Below, one piece after another: positions 10,023 to 20,734 of a stretch of DNA of 64,000 bases. Location: contig CM041197.1 of the NCBI GenBank assembly GCA_023078555.1, forward strand, positions 2,266,501-2,330,500, given 5' to 3'. Positions within the stretch are counted from its first letter, which is position 1. Each line of letters begins with the position of its first letter. The notes under the pieces were generated by a model. The model saw only the letters and a program-made list of their open reading frames with translations, was not told the DNA's origin and did no database searches. The position numbers and the translations under genes were made by a program. This stretch comes from Ulva prolifera (lineage: Eukaryota; Chlorophyta; Ulvophyceae; Ulvales; Ulvaceae).

Positions 10023-10689
10023 CTGCCGCGCGACTTTACGCGTTGGCAAGGTACGCTCCCCTCCACGTCGTCATGCACAGTCAGCATGCTTACCAGCTCA
10101 GGCACGCGCATTAACCCCTGTGCACACTCGATGAGACTAACACGCGTCTTGACATTTATGCCACATATATGACACATATCGGATATCAAGGACTATCACG
10201 AAATGGCTCCGTCTGATTTCCAGAGACGGTGCCTGCAGTGAGCATGTTGCGAGTACATTGGAGGTGCCACACCACTGGCCACGACCACGATCACTTCGTT
10301 CGGTTTCGATGCGACCCCGGCTCCGCGGAAGGTGTTGCACAGTCGCAAAAATGAAACTGTTTTAGCTCATCGTACCCGGCCTCAAGGCGGGGGGTGTATG
10401 ATCAAGTGCGAAGAAGTGATGTCGTTTTCGGAGCAGTCCAACCACAGGATGTAGTCTCATTCACATTTACGGTGTACATCGCAAAGCACAGGTCCAGTTG
10501 GTTACATCCGATCCCAAAAAGTGGCATCGTCACGACCCGGCCAATTTGGAGCCCACTCAGTCTCCTGCGGATTGAAGTGGCCCCTCACGTAGAACCTGCA
10601 TAGCAGAGTGCTGGTACACAGACAGATATGGCAAGGTAACGACGTCATCGCCGCAACTGTACCCAAATGATAGATTGCTTGCCATGAGC

Positions 10690-12060
10690 ATCAAGACGAA
10701 GGATAGCACCTGTCGTCGAACGAAGTCTTCAAGAAATGATCTGCAGCCTCTGGAGGGAGCTCCCCCCCACCCCGCAGTATGACTTCCAATGTATAGCGTA
10801 AGGCTATACCGCGAAGAGCCTCCATGACCAGCGCGTTACCATTGTGGTTGTATCCGTTGAGAGGCCGGTTCATGTGGAACTCCACCCACTGATCTATATC
10901 AGGCACCGAGGTTCCGTGCATGCTGTCAGATGCGGGGTGTTCTGCACTCTAGGCCTCGACTCCTTTCATAAATTGCTTCAAGTTGTATGCGGCCATGACG
11001 CCACACACATTCAGTCCATATCCATTCGGTGGAAGCGTCTTGGCCGGGGTAGCCAATGTTGGTTGCTGCGGTGTTGTCACCTGAAGAGCATACTCACAAA
11101 CGTCAGTGAGGGCAGCCCGTTCCCAACTTGATACACAGACTCAATAGGGCTAGCGGTGGTTACTGATGGGACACACCAACCGCCAGGGAATGTCAAGAGA
11201 GATTTTTGTAGCACGATCTAAGGGAACACCATGCCTGGCGCATGCTTCATGCGCCAAGAATACCTGGAACGACCTCTTAACTGTGCCAAGTTGTATGTTT
11301 TCAAATTTCGTGTGCGGTTGCACAGAGTCGAACACTAGAATTTCGGGTTGCGCTCCCCCGGAAGTACACTCCACTGCATCGGTCCATCTGATGACGTGGA
11401 GGTTGATAAAGATAATGCAAATCCAATGGGAACCACCTTCGCGTTTGTTTGGCCCAGACGATGGCGAAATTGGCTGCAGTATGCTTGCCACTATACTGCA
11501 TCCACACAACAGGGAGGCACTCTCCCAATGATACTTCGGATTCCCATCTTTCATATTGCGCTGGTAGTCTGGCTTTGGGTCGTTGGCATCCTGTGGGTAT
11601 CACATACATCAGTATACCACCGAAACAACCCACACAGCGAAAGACGCATGAGACACTCATCTTGGGACACCACATGTAGTATGGTATGTGCAAGGATCAC
11701 GCTGGAACACAGGGGAGGAGGTGCACACTGCGTATACAGCCAGGTTGTACAGCTGGATGACATGAGTGGCATCGTTCGGCGATATGAATCTGACTGTAGC
11801 TCCGGATTTTGGCAATGTGACGCCTAGTTTCCTACTCAATTTAGAGTCAGCACCACATACCTCAGCAGACGGGTTGGATACGGTAGATGGCACCCATGCC
11901 TTGCCTGCGACACCATGAACGGCAATGGTTGCAAGCCCCATGCACATGTCCTCTGTCAGCCATGCTCCAGTCTTCAGTGAGAGAATATCCTTCGTCTTGA
12001 TGGAGACCCACTGAGCAATGTTATCGTGATTTGGCGGGCGGTAAGTGTACAGTGTCCATA
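10690..12060 (-). CDS. Ulp1/C48-type protease of the transposon, catalytic Cys apparently lost
   Basis: Predicted peptidase read from exons at about 12050-11660, 11554-11150 and 10921-10691. Exon one carries the usual entry motif of the fold (GAWLTEDMCMGLATIA). Exon two has the catalytic-His motif HWICIIFINL and, after a longer loop, the Asp motif ILVFDSVQ. Exon three has the region where Ulp1 proteins carry GYDCGVF, but here it reads GYNHNGNALVMEALRG, aligning Asn-Gly-Asn to Asp-Cys-Gly. If the alignment is right, the nucleophile is missing and the protein is a pseudo-protease or a dead copy. The role of such proteins in transposition is not settled; de-SUMOylation or virus-like processing has been suggested for the family. 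Exon borders are estimates. Confidence 0.65.
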
Positions 12061-12220
12061 CATATGGGTGATCCTACAGCACCGTAACCTTGGGCTTACA
12101 TGTCTCAGACTACCTGTCACAGCTCCACGGTGGAGCTGCACGAATGCTCCATAAAGAAGCAGAGTGTGTCAATGAGGCACAACACTCGGATATCATCTTT
12201 CAACAAATGCAGGCCTACAA

Positions 12221-12883
12221 TCAATTGCTGCGAGGTTCACGTACCATTGCGGAGAACAGGCCATCCGCCCGCAATCCGGTGCATGGTCTCTTGGCAACGT
12301 AGGAATCAGTGATCACGATGGCCGGCCTCTTGTGCAACCCACGATGCGCACCACATGTTCCAGGACCTCGAGTGGCAAGGTCGGTAGCAGCCACATCGAG
12401 AGCGACCGCACGTACCGTGTGCGCCGATGTGGGCTGACATCTAATGGCACCCTGCCCCCCGATGCAGCCTTTGCTTGCCAACTTTCTTAACTCGAGACGC
12501 TGCTTTAGCAACGCTCTTTCAACCGGGGCTGGCCCATCGACAGACGCGCTTCCAATCGGCTGCCCCAGTGGACTTGGGGAACGCGACTCGTGGCCGCGAG
12601 TGATGGATACATGACGAGTCGAGCCACCACACTGCAACGAAACATCGGGTGTCTCAGTCGACTCGCCAGAATTACTACCGACATCAGCTGGAGACGTGTT
12701 CGCGGTGGACGGGCGCATATGTGCCGTCAATACAGCAGCGGGCGAATGATTGTCGCCAATGTACTTGCGGAGGAGCCAACATTCCGCCGTGACAGAATCT
12801 GTCACGTCAGCACCATAATGATATTGATTCAAAGAATATGTCACATGCGGCCGACACTGCAGCAGAGGTGGGCATCTAGACAT
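12221..12883 (-). CDS. N-terminal disordered region of the transposon protease or separate protein
   Basis: A 220-codon ATG-initiated frame, Ser/Pro/Ala-rich in the middle (GHESRSPSPLGQPIGSASVD), then a possible helix (APVERALLKQRLELRKLASK), then a Gly/Arg-rich end. It lies upstream of the Ulp1-like exons on the same strand and could be their N-terminal extension, since Ulp1 proteins of transposons often have long disordered N-termini. It starts 430 bp from the transposase start on the opposite strand, so the two could share a bidirectional promoter. Confidence 0.45.
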   Translation of the reverse strand: MSRCPPLLQCRPHVTYSLNQYHYGADVTDSVTAECWLLRKYIGDNHSPAAVLTAHMRPSTANTSPADVGSNSGESTETPDVSLQCGGSTRHVSITRGHESRSPSPLGQPIGSASVDGPAPVERALLKQRLELRKLASKGCIGGQGAIRCQPTSAHTVRAVALDVAATDLATRGPGTCGAHRGLHKRPAIVITDSYVAKRPCTGLRADGLFSAMVREPRSN

Positions 12884-13313
12884 GATGCTATGGCCAACGA
12901 GGCAGCATGCAAGACTCCACCGGAAGGGAATTGGCTAGCGGTTTGATTCAAACGTTTCCGGCGCGAACAGTGGACCTGTTACCTTCAGGTGGGCGGCATA
13001 CGTATATTGGACTCGGAATGGTCGATTCCGTGCACTCCGGGATGGCTGTCCCCCCAAATTCATCTGAGACCCCGCGTGGACATAGCGCCCGGCGCGTGGA
13101 ACGAAATCAAACAGATGGTACCCCGGCCGACAGTCAAGGCAACGCATGTAATACAGTAGTCGTGTCAACGCCCGTCACTGCATACCGCGCTAGCGTCTCT
13201 ACTTTCGAGGGGACACTGCGTGTCCTCCACTGGTGCCTCAACACACAGGGCAGATGGTGCAGAGCTGCCCAAGCCGTTGACGTACGTGATAGGGATACGT
13301 TAAGAGAAGACGG

Positions 13314-14893
13314 ATGGAGACGCCCACTGTATGTACGGTTTGTCAGCAGGTGATAGTGGGCGCACCCGCGAAAGGAGCTGTTACTGCCCATCTCCGGTAC
13401 TGCAGAGCAGCCATCAAGAAGAAGGCTGCTGCAGGCTTCAGTACGCGTGTCCTCGCCGACATAGCAGCTGAATGCAATACCCGGAGGATTCATCAACATG
13501 CTGCCAGAGCAGAGGTATTGAAATCATCTACGACAGAGGAAGAGCCTATCGCTCACCACGGGCAACGCGATGGATCGCCGGACGGAGCCGACGAAGCCGT
13601 AGAAGTGCACTATCTAGAAGACACTGAGCATCCATTCGACTCCTCAGGCCCGGAAGAACAGGCCGAATTGGGTGGTGTGCAGGATACGACGGGTGACACA
13701 CCAGAGCACAATGAAGACGATAGTGATGATGGAGACACCGAACCGCTGTACTCAACCGCGCCAGCATACATTGAAGATCAACTGGAATATGACGACCTCG
13801 TGGCATGGATGCTTTTAGACATGACAAATGTGGTGAAGAAAAAAATATTCCTCGTTTTGAAGATGCTGGCTATCCTGGCCAACAAAGGGCCGGAGTCAAA
13901 TCCACTGCACAGATCCCGAATTCAAACAGTCGAGGGCTTTGAGCGGTACATGAAAGATAAAGTGAACACGTTCTTCTGCAAAATGACGGCGAAAGAGGTG
14001 CCGATTGTATCCACTCGTCAAGAGCTGAGGGAACTAGCACCAGTGCCCCTGTTCATTCGTTCTTTACCGGACGTACTTGCATGTTGTTTGGCGAGTCCGG
14101 ACATAGATAATGCCAACGTCAACCTAGATCCAATGCCCGTACAAGGTGAACACTGGAAGACCCGATCCAATCCAGATGATGATGGGAGAGTCAACTGCTT
14201 CATGCAAGGAACCTTCATTCACAAAGCCAAGCAGGTGTCGTTCCCCATAAATCGGTTGTACTGAAATGGCAAAAATAGTGTAGATGACTCGTATGTCTTG
14301 GGGCGACGTCCGCGTCACTGTCGTCTGGGTACCAACATGATTGTGCAGGCAAGAACCAATGCTCGTGTCGCAAGCGGAGTGTCAGAAGCTGAAGCCCGAC
14401 GTCCAATCTTGGCACTTGGTCTCTTCTTTGATAAAACACTCATCAGTCCCATCGCCAAGAGGTATCGTCCACAAGCAGTGCGGATGACAATGCCCAGTCA
14501 ACACCACGAACTTACTAGACGAGGAGTTGTACAGCCACATGCATTACAATACATGGCATGCTCTCCCGTCCAAGGAAAAATTTGGTCGTGTATTATTAGT
14601 CGTGTTAAGGCTTCTTTTCATGCAGTGACGTGTACCCCATTTTTGTGGCTTTGATGAACGTTGACCAAAGCGTCCGTCATGAGGGAATCCAACTCCTATG
14701 CATGGTTCCCAACGTAAAAGAGTGGGTCCACTCCCACCTACCGGAGGGTCAAGAGCACATCCTTGTGGCAGAGATCGAGTCTGCCGTCACTGCGACAACT
14801 ACAACATTGTGGCAAACAATGTTGAGCGAGATAGGAGAAGCCACTAACCCACACGCCGAGGTACGACCGCAATACATGTGCTGAGGTTGGGAT

Positions 14894-14925
<32 letters not shown>

Positions 14926-17431
14926 CGCGCCTTAAAGTTGTGAGCTAATCTGTACACCGGGTGTAGGTTTGGGTCAAATTCCATGAAGACAGAGACCCCC
15001 TTTTGAAGCATCTACACAAGGAGCCGGCTTTTGACGAATCGGGACCGTACATGAAAGCATTGTGTGATGTCGTGGTGTCGGCTTTGATTCTAGACACCCC
15101 CGAAGCAGCAGCCACACTTGGGGTCATGTCCAGGTTTGGTGGTAGGATAGATAGCAAGAACAGTGGCAGCGATGCTGGATGCCTAATCTGCCATGCACCC
15201 ACGAGCAAATATGACTGTGCTCCCCAGGAGCTGACGGAAGACGAGCGGTGCACTCGAAACTTGATTGAAGCCCAACTACTAAGGGAGACCGGCAGTAAAG
15301 CCGCACTGAAAAGACAAGGTGTGTGAGGTGCAGTGTGAGTGGGAATGATTTATGTCTATGTAGCAGTGTCGATGAAGTAGCTTCCCACAGTTGCTGCGAC
15401 AGCACTATGACAGACTCCTTGTGGGTCAACCCACATGCCGGAACATGGGTGTGGTGCTTTTAGGGGTCAAAGAAACAGCACCCGCCCTCTGCAACATATT
15501 TTGGGACTCACAACATGAGTGGGGGGAGCTTCCGCGGCTGTGGGGTGTAGATATCCTACATCACTGGAATCTGGGGGTTATGAAACGACTAGGCATTGAT
15601 CAGCTAAAAGTGTGACTCCTTGAGACTCCATGTTCGAGGGCGAGCTTGTCCAATGTGGTGTGTCATGCTGCAAGTCGGGCACATGTGCACGCGATGGTAT
15701 ACTTACGTGCTAGTAATGCTGTAGGCAATCATCGCAATGTTGGGCGAGAAATCAAACCAGACACTACAGAATATGTCAAATCGAGTCAATAGATGGTACG
15801 ACATATTTGCCATATTCACGGTTCCACCATTTCCATCTCTACCATATGCGCACAAGGGCGGCCTCCTCAGTTCCGGCGACACGGTCGCTGGTGGAAAATT
15901 GCAAGGAGCTGAGATGAAAAGAGTGCAAGGGGTCTTGGCGTACATCGTGGATGCTCTACCCGGAGCTTCCGAATCTGTCGCACCACTGATGCTTGCACGG
16001 TGTGAGCAGTAACAACCGAATGTGACTACTTTCACATCAACCAACACAGTCCTCCACTTTATGAATTGATCATGCCCAGATACGCGCTGGATCACATGAC
16101 TGCCACAAGTTACCAGCTAAGGACCACTCTGTGTAGGCTCACTGCTTTGGGATTCTTGCTACTGCGAGGAAACTTAGCATACCAAGGATGGACTGCACTT
16201 GAAGTGGAAATGCTTCAGCACCACATCAGCTATGTATGGTTGCCGCTTGTAAAGCAATACCTCAGAGAACTCTATCATCCAGACGAAGCATCTCGGCAAG
16301 CACGAGTGCTCAAGGTGCATATAATCCTAGTTCACGCCACGGAACGCTTGTTAAGCCATGGACCTCCACAGGTATGCAACGAGTCACTAGTAGTGTTCAT
16401 CATGTGTATATGTCCTAAGACCGCTTCAACTAGCTTACCACTAGTCAATTGGTTGTTACTTATGGACCGACTTCCGCGCTCTTCAACTTCTGGAAGTGGG
16501 TAATCTGCAAAATGATGACGCCGTTGGTTGTAGGAGTACGGCACGGGACCGTTTGAGTCGGCACATGAGATACAAAAGAAAGCTGCACGGAAGACCAACT
16601 GCACCGCATTGACGCTAACAAAACAACATGCCGCTAGAGCCAGTGAAATCCAGTCATTTGTCGTAGCAGGGCATGTGAACAAGGCTTTGGGAGCAATTAT
16701 TGAAGGCCGGATCACACCGTCCTGCATAATCACACTGAGAGAAACTGACAACGAGGGCAATGTCGTGACCAGGCAACGAATTCTAGACAAAGCAGCCCCG
16801 TTGAGCTCGAGTCAGATGGATACGTGCACTGAAGTTCCCCCCATTACCGTTGATCCAGTGTCGATGGCACAACGTACCGTGAGGGGCAGCCAACACTGCA
16901 CCAGACTATTCTATGTGGTGTGCCACAGCCCGCCGCTAGTAGCCGGAAGGTCACACCAATGCTAATAGGAAATACAGGAGTGTTCGATTACCTCGTGATC
17001 ACATACACCTCCCCATGCAGGTACTGAGAGAGTTGGCAGATGTTCAGGCTGCATCCCGATTAGTAGAACTACACAACACCGGTCCGTGCACATACATTCG
17101 TGAAGCAGCCGGACTTGAGGGTATCGGCAGCCAACACAGGCAGTGTCACAACATCCGGATGTCGACACTGAAACGTCTCACGGATGCTGGATTGACGGAA
17201 GCTGTGGTACAGGGGCTTGAGCAAAGCATCACGACAACTGTGGTACATGAAACTGCAGCGCAAGTGCTGCAACTACCAGAGCTTTTGACACTGCCAGATT
17301 GTATCACGGAATATCTGCTGCAACAGCGAGATGCAGAGTTCATCGCTACAGGTGGGCTGGCGGAGACTCTCCTGAGATTGTGCTTCGTACACACCCGAAA
17401 CATCACACCTACTACACCCATAACGACGTAG
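13314..17431 (+). CDS. Plavaka-like transposase, multi-exon
   Basis: The first exon (ATG at 13314) begins with a zinc finger (VCTVCQQV...HLRYC), then an acidic linker and DDLVAWMLLDMTN, matching the start of Plavaka transposases. It continues to a PVPLFIRSLPDVLACCL segment that matches the 'loop of repeated LFRRDP' region of the family. Later exons include FFDKTLISPIAKRYRP (about 14425-14470, the DKT motif), a CxxC pair (GCLICHAPTSKYDC, about 15180), LWGVDILHHWNLGVMKRL (about 15540-15595), RWYDIFAIFTVPPFPSLP (about 15795), and GTGPFESAHEIQKKAARKTN (about 16540-16600), which matches the conserved E...H...K..TN motif near the end. The DNA cut-and-paste function is known for the family. A 32-bp poly-G tract sits in one intron (14894-14925). 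Exact splice sites were not all resolved. Confidence 0.75.
14894..14925 (+). repeat. Poly-G tract, 32 G
   Basis: An uninterrupted run of G inside an intron of the transposase. It would form G-quadruplexes and is also a place where sequencing length errors are likely. Confidence 0.95.
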
Positions 17432-17501
17432 CATGCGCTCATCAACGGCAGGTAATGCTTCACCCGTCCCGAGTCGTTGAACGTCCTTACCACCCCCTAG
17501 G

Positions 17502-18410
17502 ATGACGAAGCAGGACTCACTAAGCGTGTCTGAAACTGCTGTGGCAACACAGGTTTCCTATCTGAACCGCCCCAGTCATCTGAATTTCTTCCTGAGTGAC
17601 AGTGAAGAGCAGCCATTCGAGGATGCGGCAGCTAGAGTCAAACGCAGATGTCGTGCATACCGACGGCACTTTAGCGCAGCAATTCAAGGACAGACCTCTC
17701 TCCAGTCCAGTGTATGGGTTTTTCTTTTATGCACTGCCCTCAGCATGCTGGTCTTCCGCCCGGAGAGCACCGGAGCGGTGTTCACCGAGTTGCGTGTGCG
17801 AGATGCAAAGCAGACAGGTGGCAAGAGTACCTCCCAGGTGAACTTGATTCGATGGCTTGACCGGCTGCATCGACCAGGCAGTCGTCATCGTCCAGCCATA
17901 GCGCGCTTGATGCAAATGGCGGACCCGAACGCAGAGGTCATGGGCTGCGACCGACTGGTGTGGTCGCGATCAGGAGAAGAGGACGGCCCAAAAAAACTAC
18001 CAGATCTCAGCGCGAAGATATTACATGCTGCCCAACTCTCCGGGTGCTCTACAAAGCCCGGCTCCAAGCGGACGAAGGAGCGACGAGATCCAGATGCCAC
18101 AGCGGTGACCAAAATACGCACTGCTCTTGACGCGTTCGGGCAGGATAGACTAAGGGCTGATGATTTATACCGAGGGGTAGCTATGTGTTCAATCGCCCCA
18201 CCTGACCAATGCGCTACCCCAGTTCGTGTTCTGCCAGTCATAGGAACCGAGAGGGTCAATCAGTGGCGACCAGCGGCCGCAAATCGTGCACACAGTGCGG
18301 TCCAGCGTCACAGGGACTTTGAGATTACTCAAGGATACAAACTCAGTAGTTACTACCAGTTCCGCTTGGATCTGCAGGCGTTGCCGCGAGGATACGAAGT
18401 AGACCTGTAG
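17502..18410 (+). CDS. C-terminal exon of the transposase or companion protein
   Basis: A 302-codon frame with an ATG at 17502, 70 bp after the previous open stretch. It shows an acidic segment (FFLSDSEEQPFEDAAARVKR), a short hydrophobic helix (SSVWVFLLCTALSMLVF), and a basic C-terminal half with KPGSKRTKERRDP. It ends with YYQFRLDLQALPRGYEVDL and a stop. It could be the C-terminal part of the transposase, or a second element-encoded protein. I do not recognise a domain. It is the last coding stretch before the element's presumed right end. Confidence 0.45.
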   Translation: MTKQDSLSVSETAVATQVSYLNRPSHLNFFLSDSEEQPFEDAAARVKRRCRAYRRHFSAAIQGQTSLQSSVWVFLLCTALSMLVFRPESTGAVFTELRVRDAKQTGGKSTSQVNLIRWLDRLHRPGSRHRPAIARLMQMADPNAEVMGCDRLVWSRSGEEDGPKKLPDLSAKILHAAQLSGCSTKPGSKRTKERRDPDATAVTKIRTALDAFGQDRLRADDLYRGVAMCSIAPPDQCATPVRVLPVIGTERVNQWRPAAANRAHSAVQRHRDFEITQGYKLSSYYQFRLDLQALPRGYEVDL

Positions 18411-19234
18411 ATCGATGTAGGCGTGCACACGTCCCACAGCCACCTTGCCACGTCCCATGGATCAAGTTGTTCTCGATTGATGTAATGCATCTTAAGCTGG
18501 AGAAGTGCTAACTGACTGGCCGCTCACTGCCCCGCGTCGACTGTAGCTGCCAAGTCTTAGCAAGGCCCAGAGGTATCAGTCGGGACTCGCAGCTGAGGCC
18601 GCGCCAAAGCTGTACACGGCACATCAGTTTAAGGCCCCGCTAGATGTGATCATGCATCGAGAAGCGACGCGGACCAGCTGTGGTTCGTGTAACAGCCGCG
18701 GCTGGCTCTGTGTGCTACCATTGGCTTCGACAGATCGTTTCCGGCTGCGAGTCCGGTCGGTTGCGTCCATTCAATTTGGTAACCGTCCTAAAAGCTATGG
18801 GTGTAACAGATGTTTCAGCGCGATTACCGGCAACCTGCGTACATGACCCACTCGCAGCTTGCAATACCTACTAGCACCCGTGGCGACAGCGCCGATCGGC
18901 GCAGGGTCATCGCCATTACGGCGAAATCACTGTGTTCGGGTGCCAGAGTCGTTTGCAATCGGACACCGTGCACTAAATCACGTCCGCAAGGCACAGACGT
19001 AGTCGATTTCGATCAACACATGGTGAGGTCGCCGCTCATAACTCGCCACGTAAGGTTGCGCTCATGTGTTATGGGCGACCACCACAGTAGATGGAGGCAG
19101 ACTGCAATCCGCTGTAAGAGGCGACCAGGCGCAAGGCCACGGGCCAGATGATCATGGCGCATCTGTGTCAGTACTAGCGTTGCCACCTGCTTGCAGACCG
19201 TGGCATGGTCCGTGTCTGCGGCAGTACCGAACAT
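18411..19234. other. No gene recognised; right flank of the transposon
   Basis: Short open frames on both strands, none with a motif. If the transposon has terminal inverted repeats, the right one should lie here, but no clear match to the left flank was found by eye. Confidence 0.4.
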
Positions 19235-19990
19235 GTATGTAGTTACACAGGACAGCGGCCGGGAATCGGGCAGTTTTCTTTGAATCCACTCGCAAATCCA
19301 CTCAGTCCTTCATGGCACTGGGCCGGGCACGAGTGCGCAGCACAGCCCTGCCGGTGATGCCAGCCAAATTTCTTTAAAGATTCTTTAAAGATTGAAGTCC
19401 CGCACGGAGCACAATAGCATTCCCTTTGCACAACGCCACACTCAAGCGGCGCAGAGCATTCGTCACAAGAAAACCACGGTTCACAACATGTGGTGTACAC
19501 CACACCAAGATGCATCCTCCGCCAGCCGATTCAAGTCATCCATAGCAGGCTGTCCGAAGCGACAATGCGTCTGATGCGACAACGGCACAAAGCTATATGC
19601 GTTAGGGTCGTACAAACGGTAAGCATTGCGTTTCTGCACGTCTCGCGTCACCGCAGCACCCCCGTCCTCCCGGGCCTCCCGGCCGCAGTAGGTATCAGCA
19701 CAGGGATTCACAATCGACACATCCCCTATGCACAAAGGGTCATCCGGCGGCATAAACATGATGTCCCCCGGTTTCTCTTGGGCCAACGCCCTGAGCACCC
19801 GCTCCAGCCCCTCTGCCTGCGCGGCAGCGGCCTGCTCCCCAGACCCCGCCGCACCCTGGCCACCTTGTACTGCCGCCGCCGCCGGCGCCGCAGCTGCGCC
19901 GAGTCCGGCGCGGGTCGCCCCACATGGGCGCTGTGTCCAGCATTGCAATGCCATGGCCTCGGCGGCCTGAGCATGCATACTATACGCACA
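19235..19990 (-). mobile_element. LINE-type retrotransposon 3' fragment (reverse transcriptase C-terminal end)
   Basis: The minus strand encodes the tail typical of algal and plant non-LTR retrotransposon polyproteins: Gly-Asp-Ile followed by a GDVSIVNP segment, then [20 protein letters not shown], then GQPAMDDLNRLA. An Ala/Gln-rich region precedes it, and a Cys-rich tail (CDECSAPLECG...CYCAPCG) follows in another frame. No upstream catalytic YADD region is present, so it is a 5'-truncated copy, as is usual for LINEs. The downstream sequence (19243-19380) matches a second copy at 26.26-26.8 kb in the same orientation. Confidence 0.75.
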
Positions 19991-20074
19991 CATGTATGTA
20001 TGTAGTGCATGATTCATGTGGATGATACATGTGGATGTGACGTGTCTGCAGTGCATGCAGTGCTACAGTGTTAC

Positions 20075-20165
20075 AAGCCTTGTCCTGAGGACAAAGCAAG
20101 CAAGGGAGGTAGCACCGCGGGCAACAGCCAGGGGAACCGCACAGCCGGCTGTGGCCACGCAATTG
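20075..20165 (+). repeat. Dispersed repeat family A, copy 1
   Basis: The segment GGACAAAGCAAGCAAGGGAG followed by GTAGCACCGCGGGCA is one of seven related copies in the window. The others are near 21660, 49680, 52735, 57560, 61740 and 63060. Confidence 0.7.
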
Positions 20166-20228
20166 CTTTTAATTATTCAGTGCGATAGTGTACTTGCCTT
20201 TCCGACTTGAGCTTGCTGACAAGCACTG

Positions 20229-20726
20229 TTGTGCACATGCATGGAGCCGCAGGCGTGCAGGCACCTCACACCGACCGATCTTGCCGGGCGCCTCGTACTG
20301 CCGCGGCCCATGGCCAGGTTGCTGCTGAACCCGGCATGCATATGCTTGCGGGCTAGCCCGGCAGCTGCCCGGAACCTGCGCACGCTGGAACACCGCGTCT
20401 CACAGATATCGATACGGTTTCCTGTGCCAGAGCGACTCCGGCAAAAAACACCGAATGAGGAGCTGTATTCGTTGGTAGACTATTTACATGGACTTGGTTT
20501 TCACCGCTGCAGTGTGCTTACTCGCTGCGATGGAGAGGAGTCTGTCGATCAGTTGACACTGGGCTGTGCGACTGTGCGCATCACGTATAGGTCACCGATG
20601 CGCACCCACATTGCAGGATGGAGTGTCGTCTCAGCAATTTTCATGCATGAGTGCGCCATTTCGGCCTGCACATGCATTGAGGCAGCTCCAGTGCAGGAAC
20701 ACGGGGACCGAGAGCACAGCCTGTAG
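20229..20726 (+). other. Open stretch upstream of the kinase gene, uncertain coding
   Basis: A 165-codon plus-strand open stretch that ends about 10 bp before the kinase start codon. It contains no recognised motif. It could be a 5' exon of an unseen gene, a relic, or chance; I keep it as an observation only. Confidence 0.2.
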
Positions 20727-20734
20727 ACGTTAGC

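Larger units (their letters stand above)
10690..18410. mobile_element. Plavaka-like (CACTA-related) DNA transposon with divergent protease gene
   Basis: The body of a large DNA transposon. A plus-strand multi-exon transposase (from 13314) and a minus-strand unit (from 12883 leftward) that encodes a Ulp1/C48 peptidase diverge from a 430-bp central region. The transposase shows the order typical of Plavaka elements: an N-terminal CxxC...HxxxxxC zinc finger, an acidic linker, a DKT motif, a CxxC finger, and a C-terminal FESAHE...KTN segment. Ulp1-type proteases accompany transposases in several CACTA, Mutator and KDZ lineages. I could not define terminal inverted repeats or target-site duplications by eye, so the ends given are the ends of the coding body. 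In-frame stops and short exons leave open whether it is autonomous. Confidence 0.75.
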
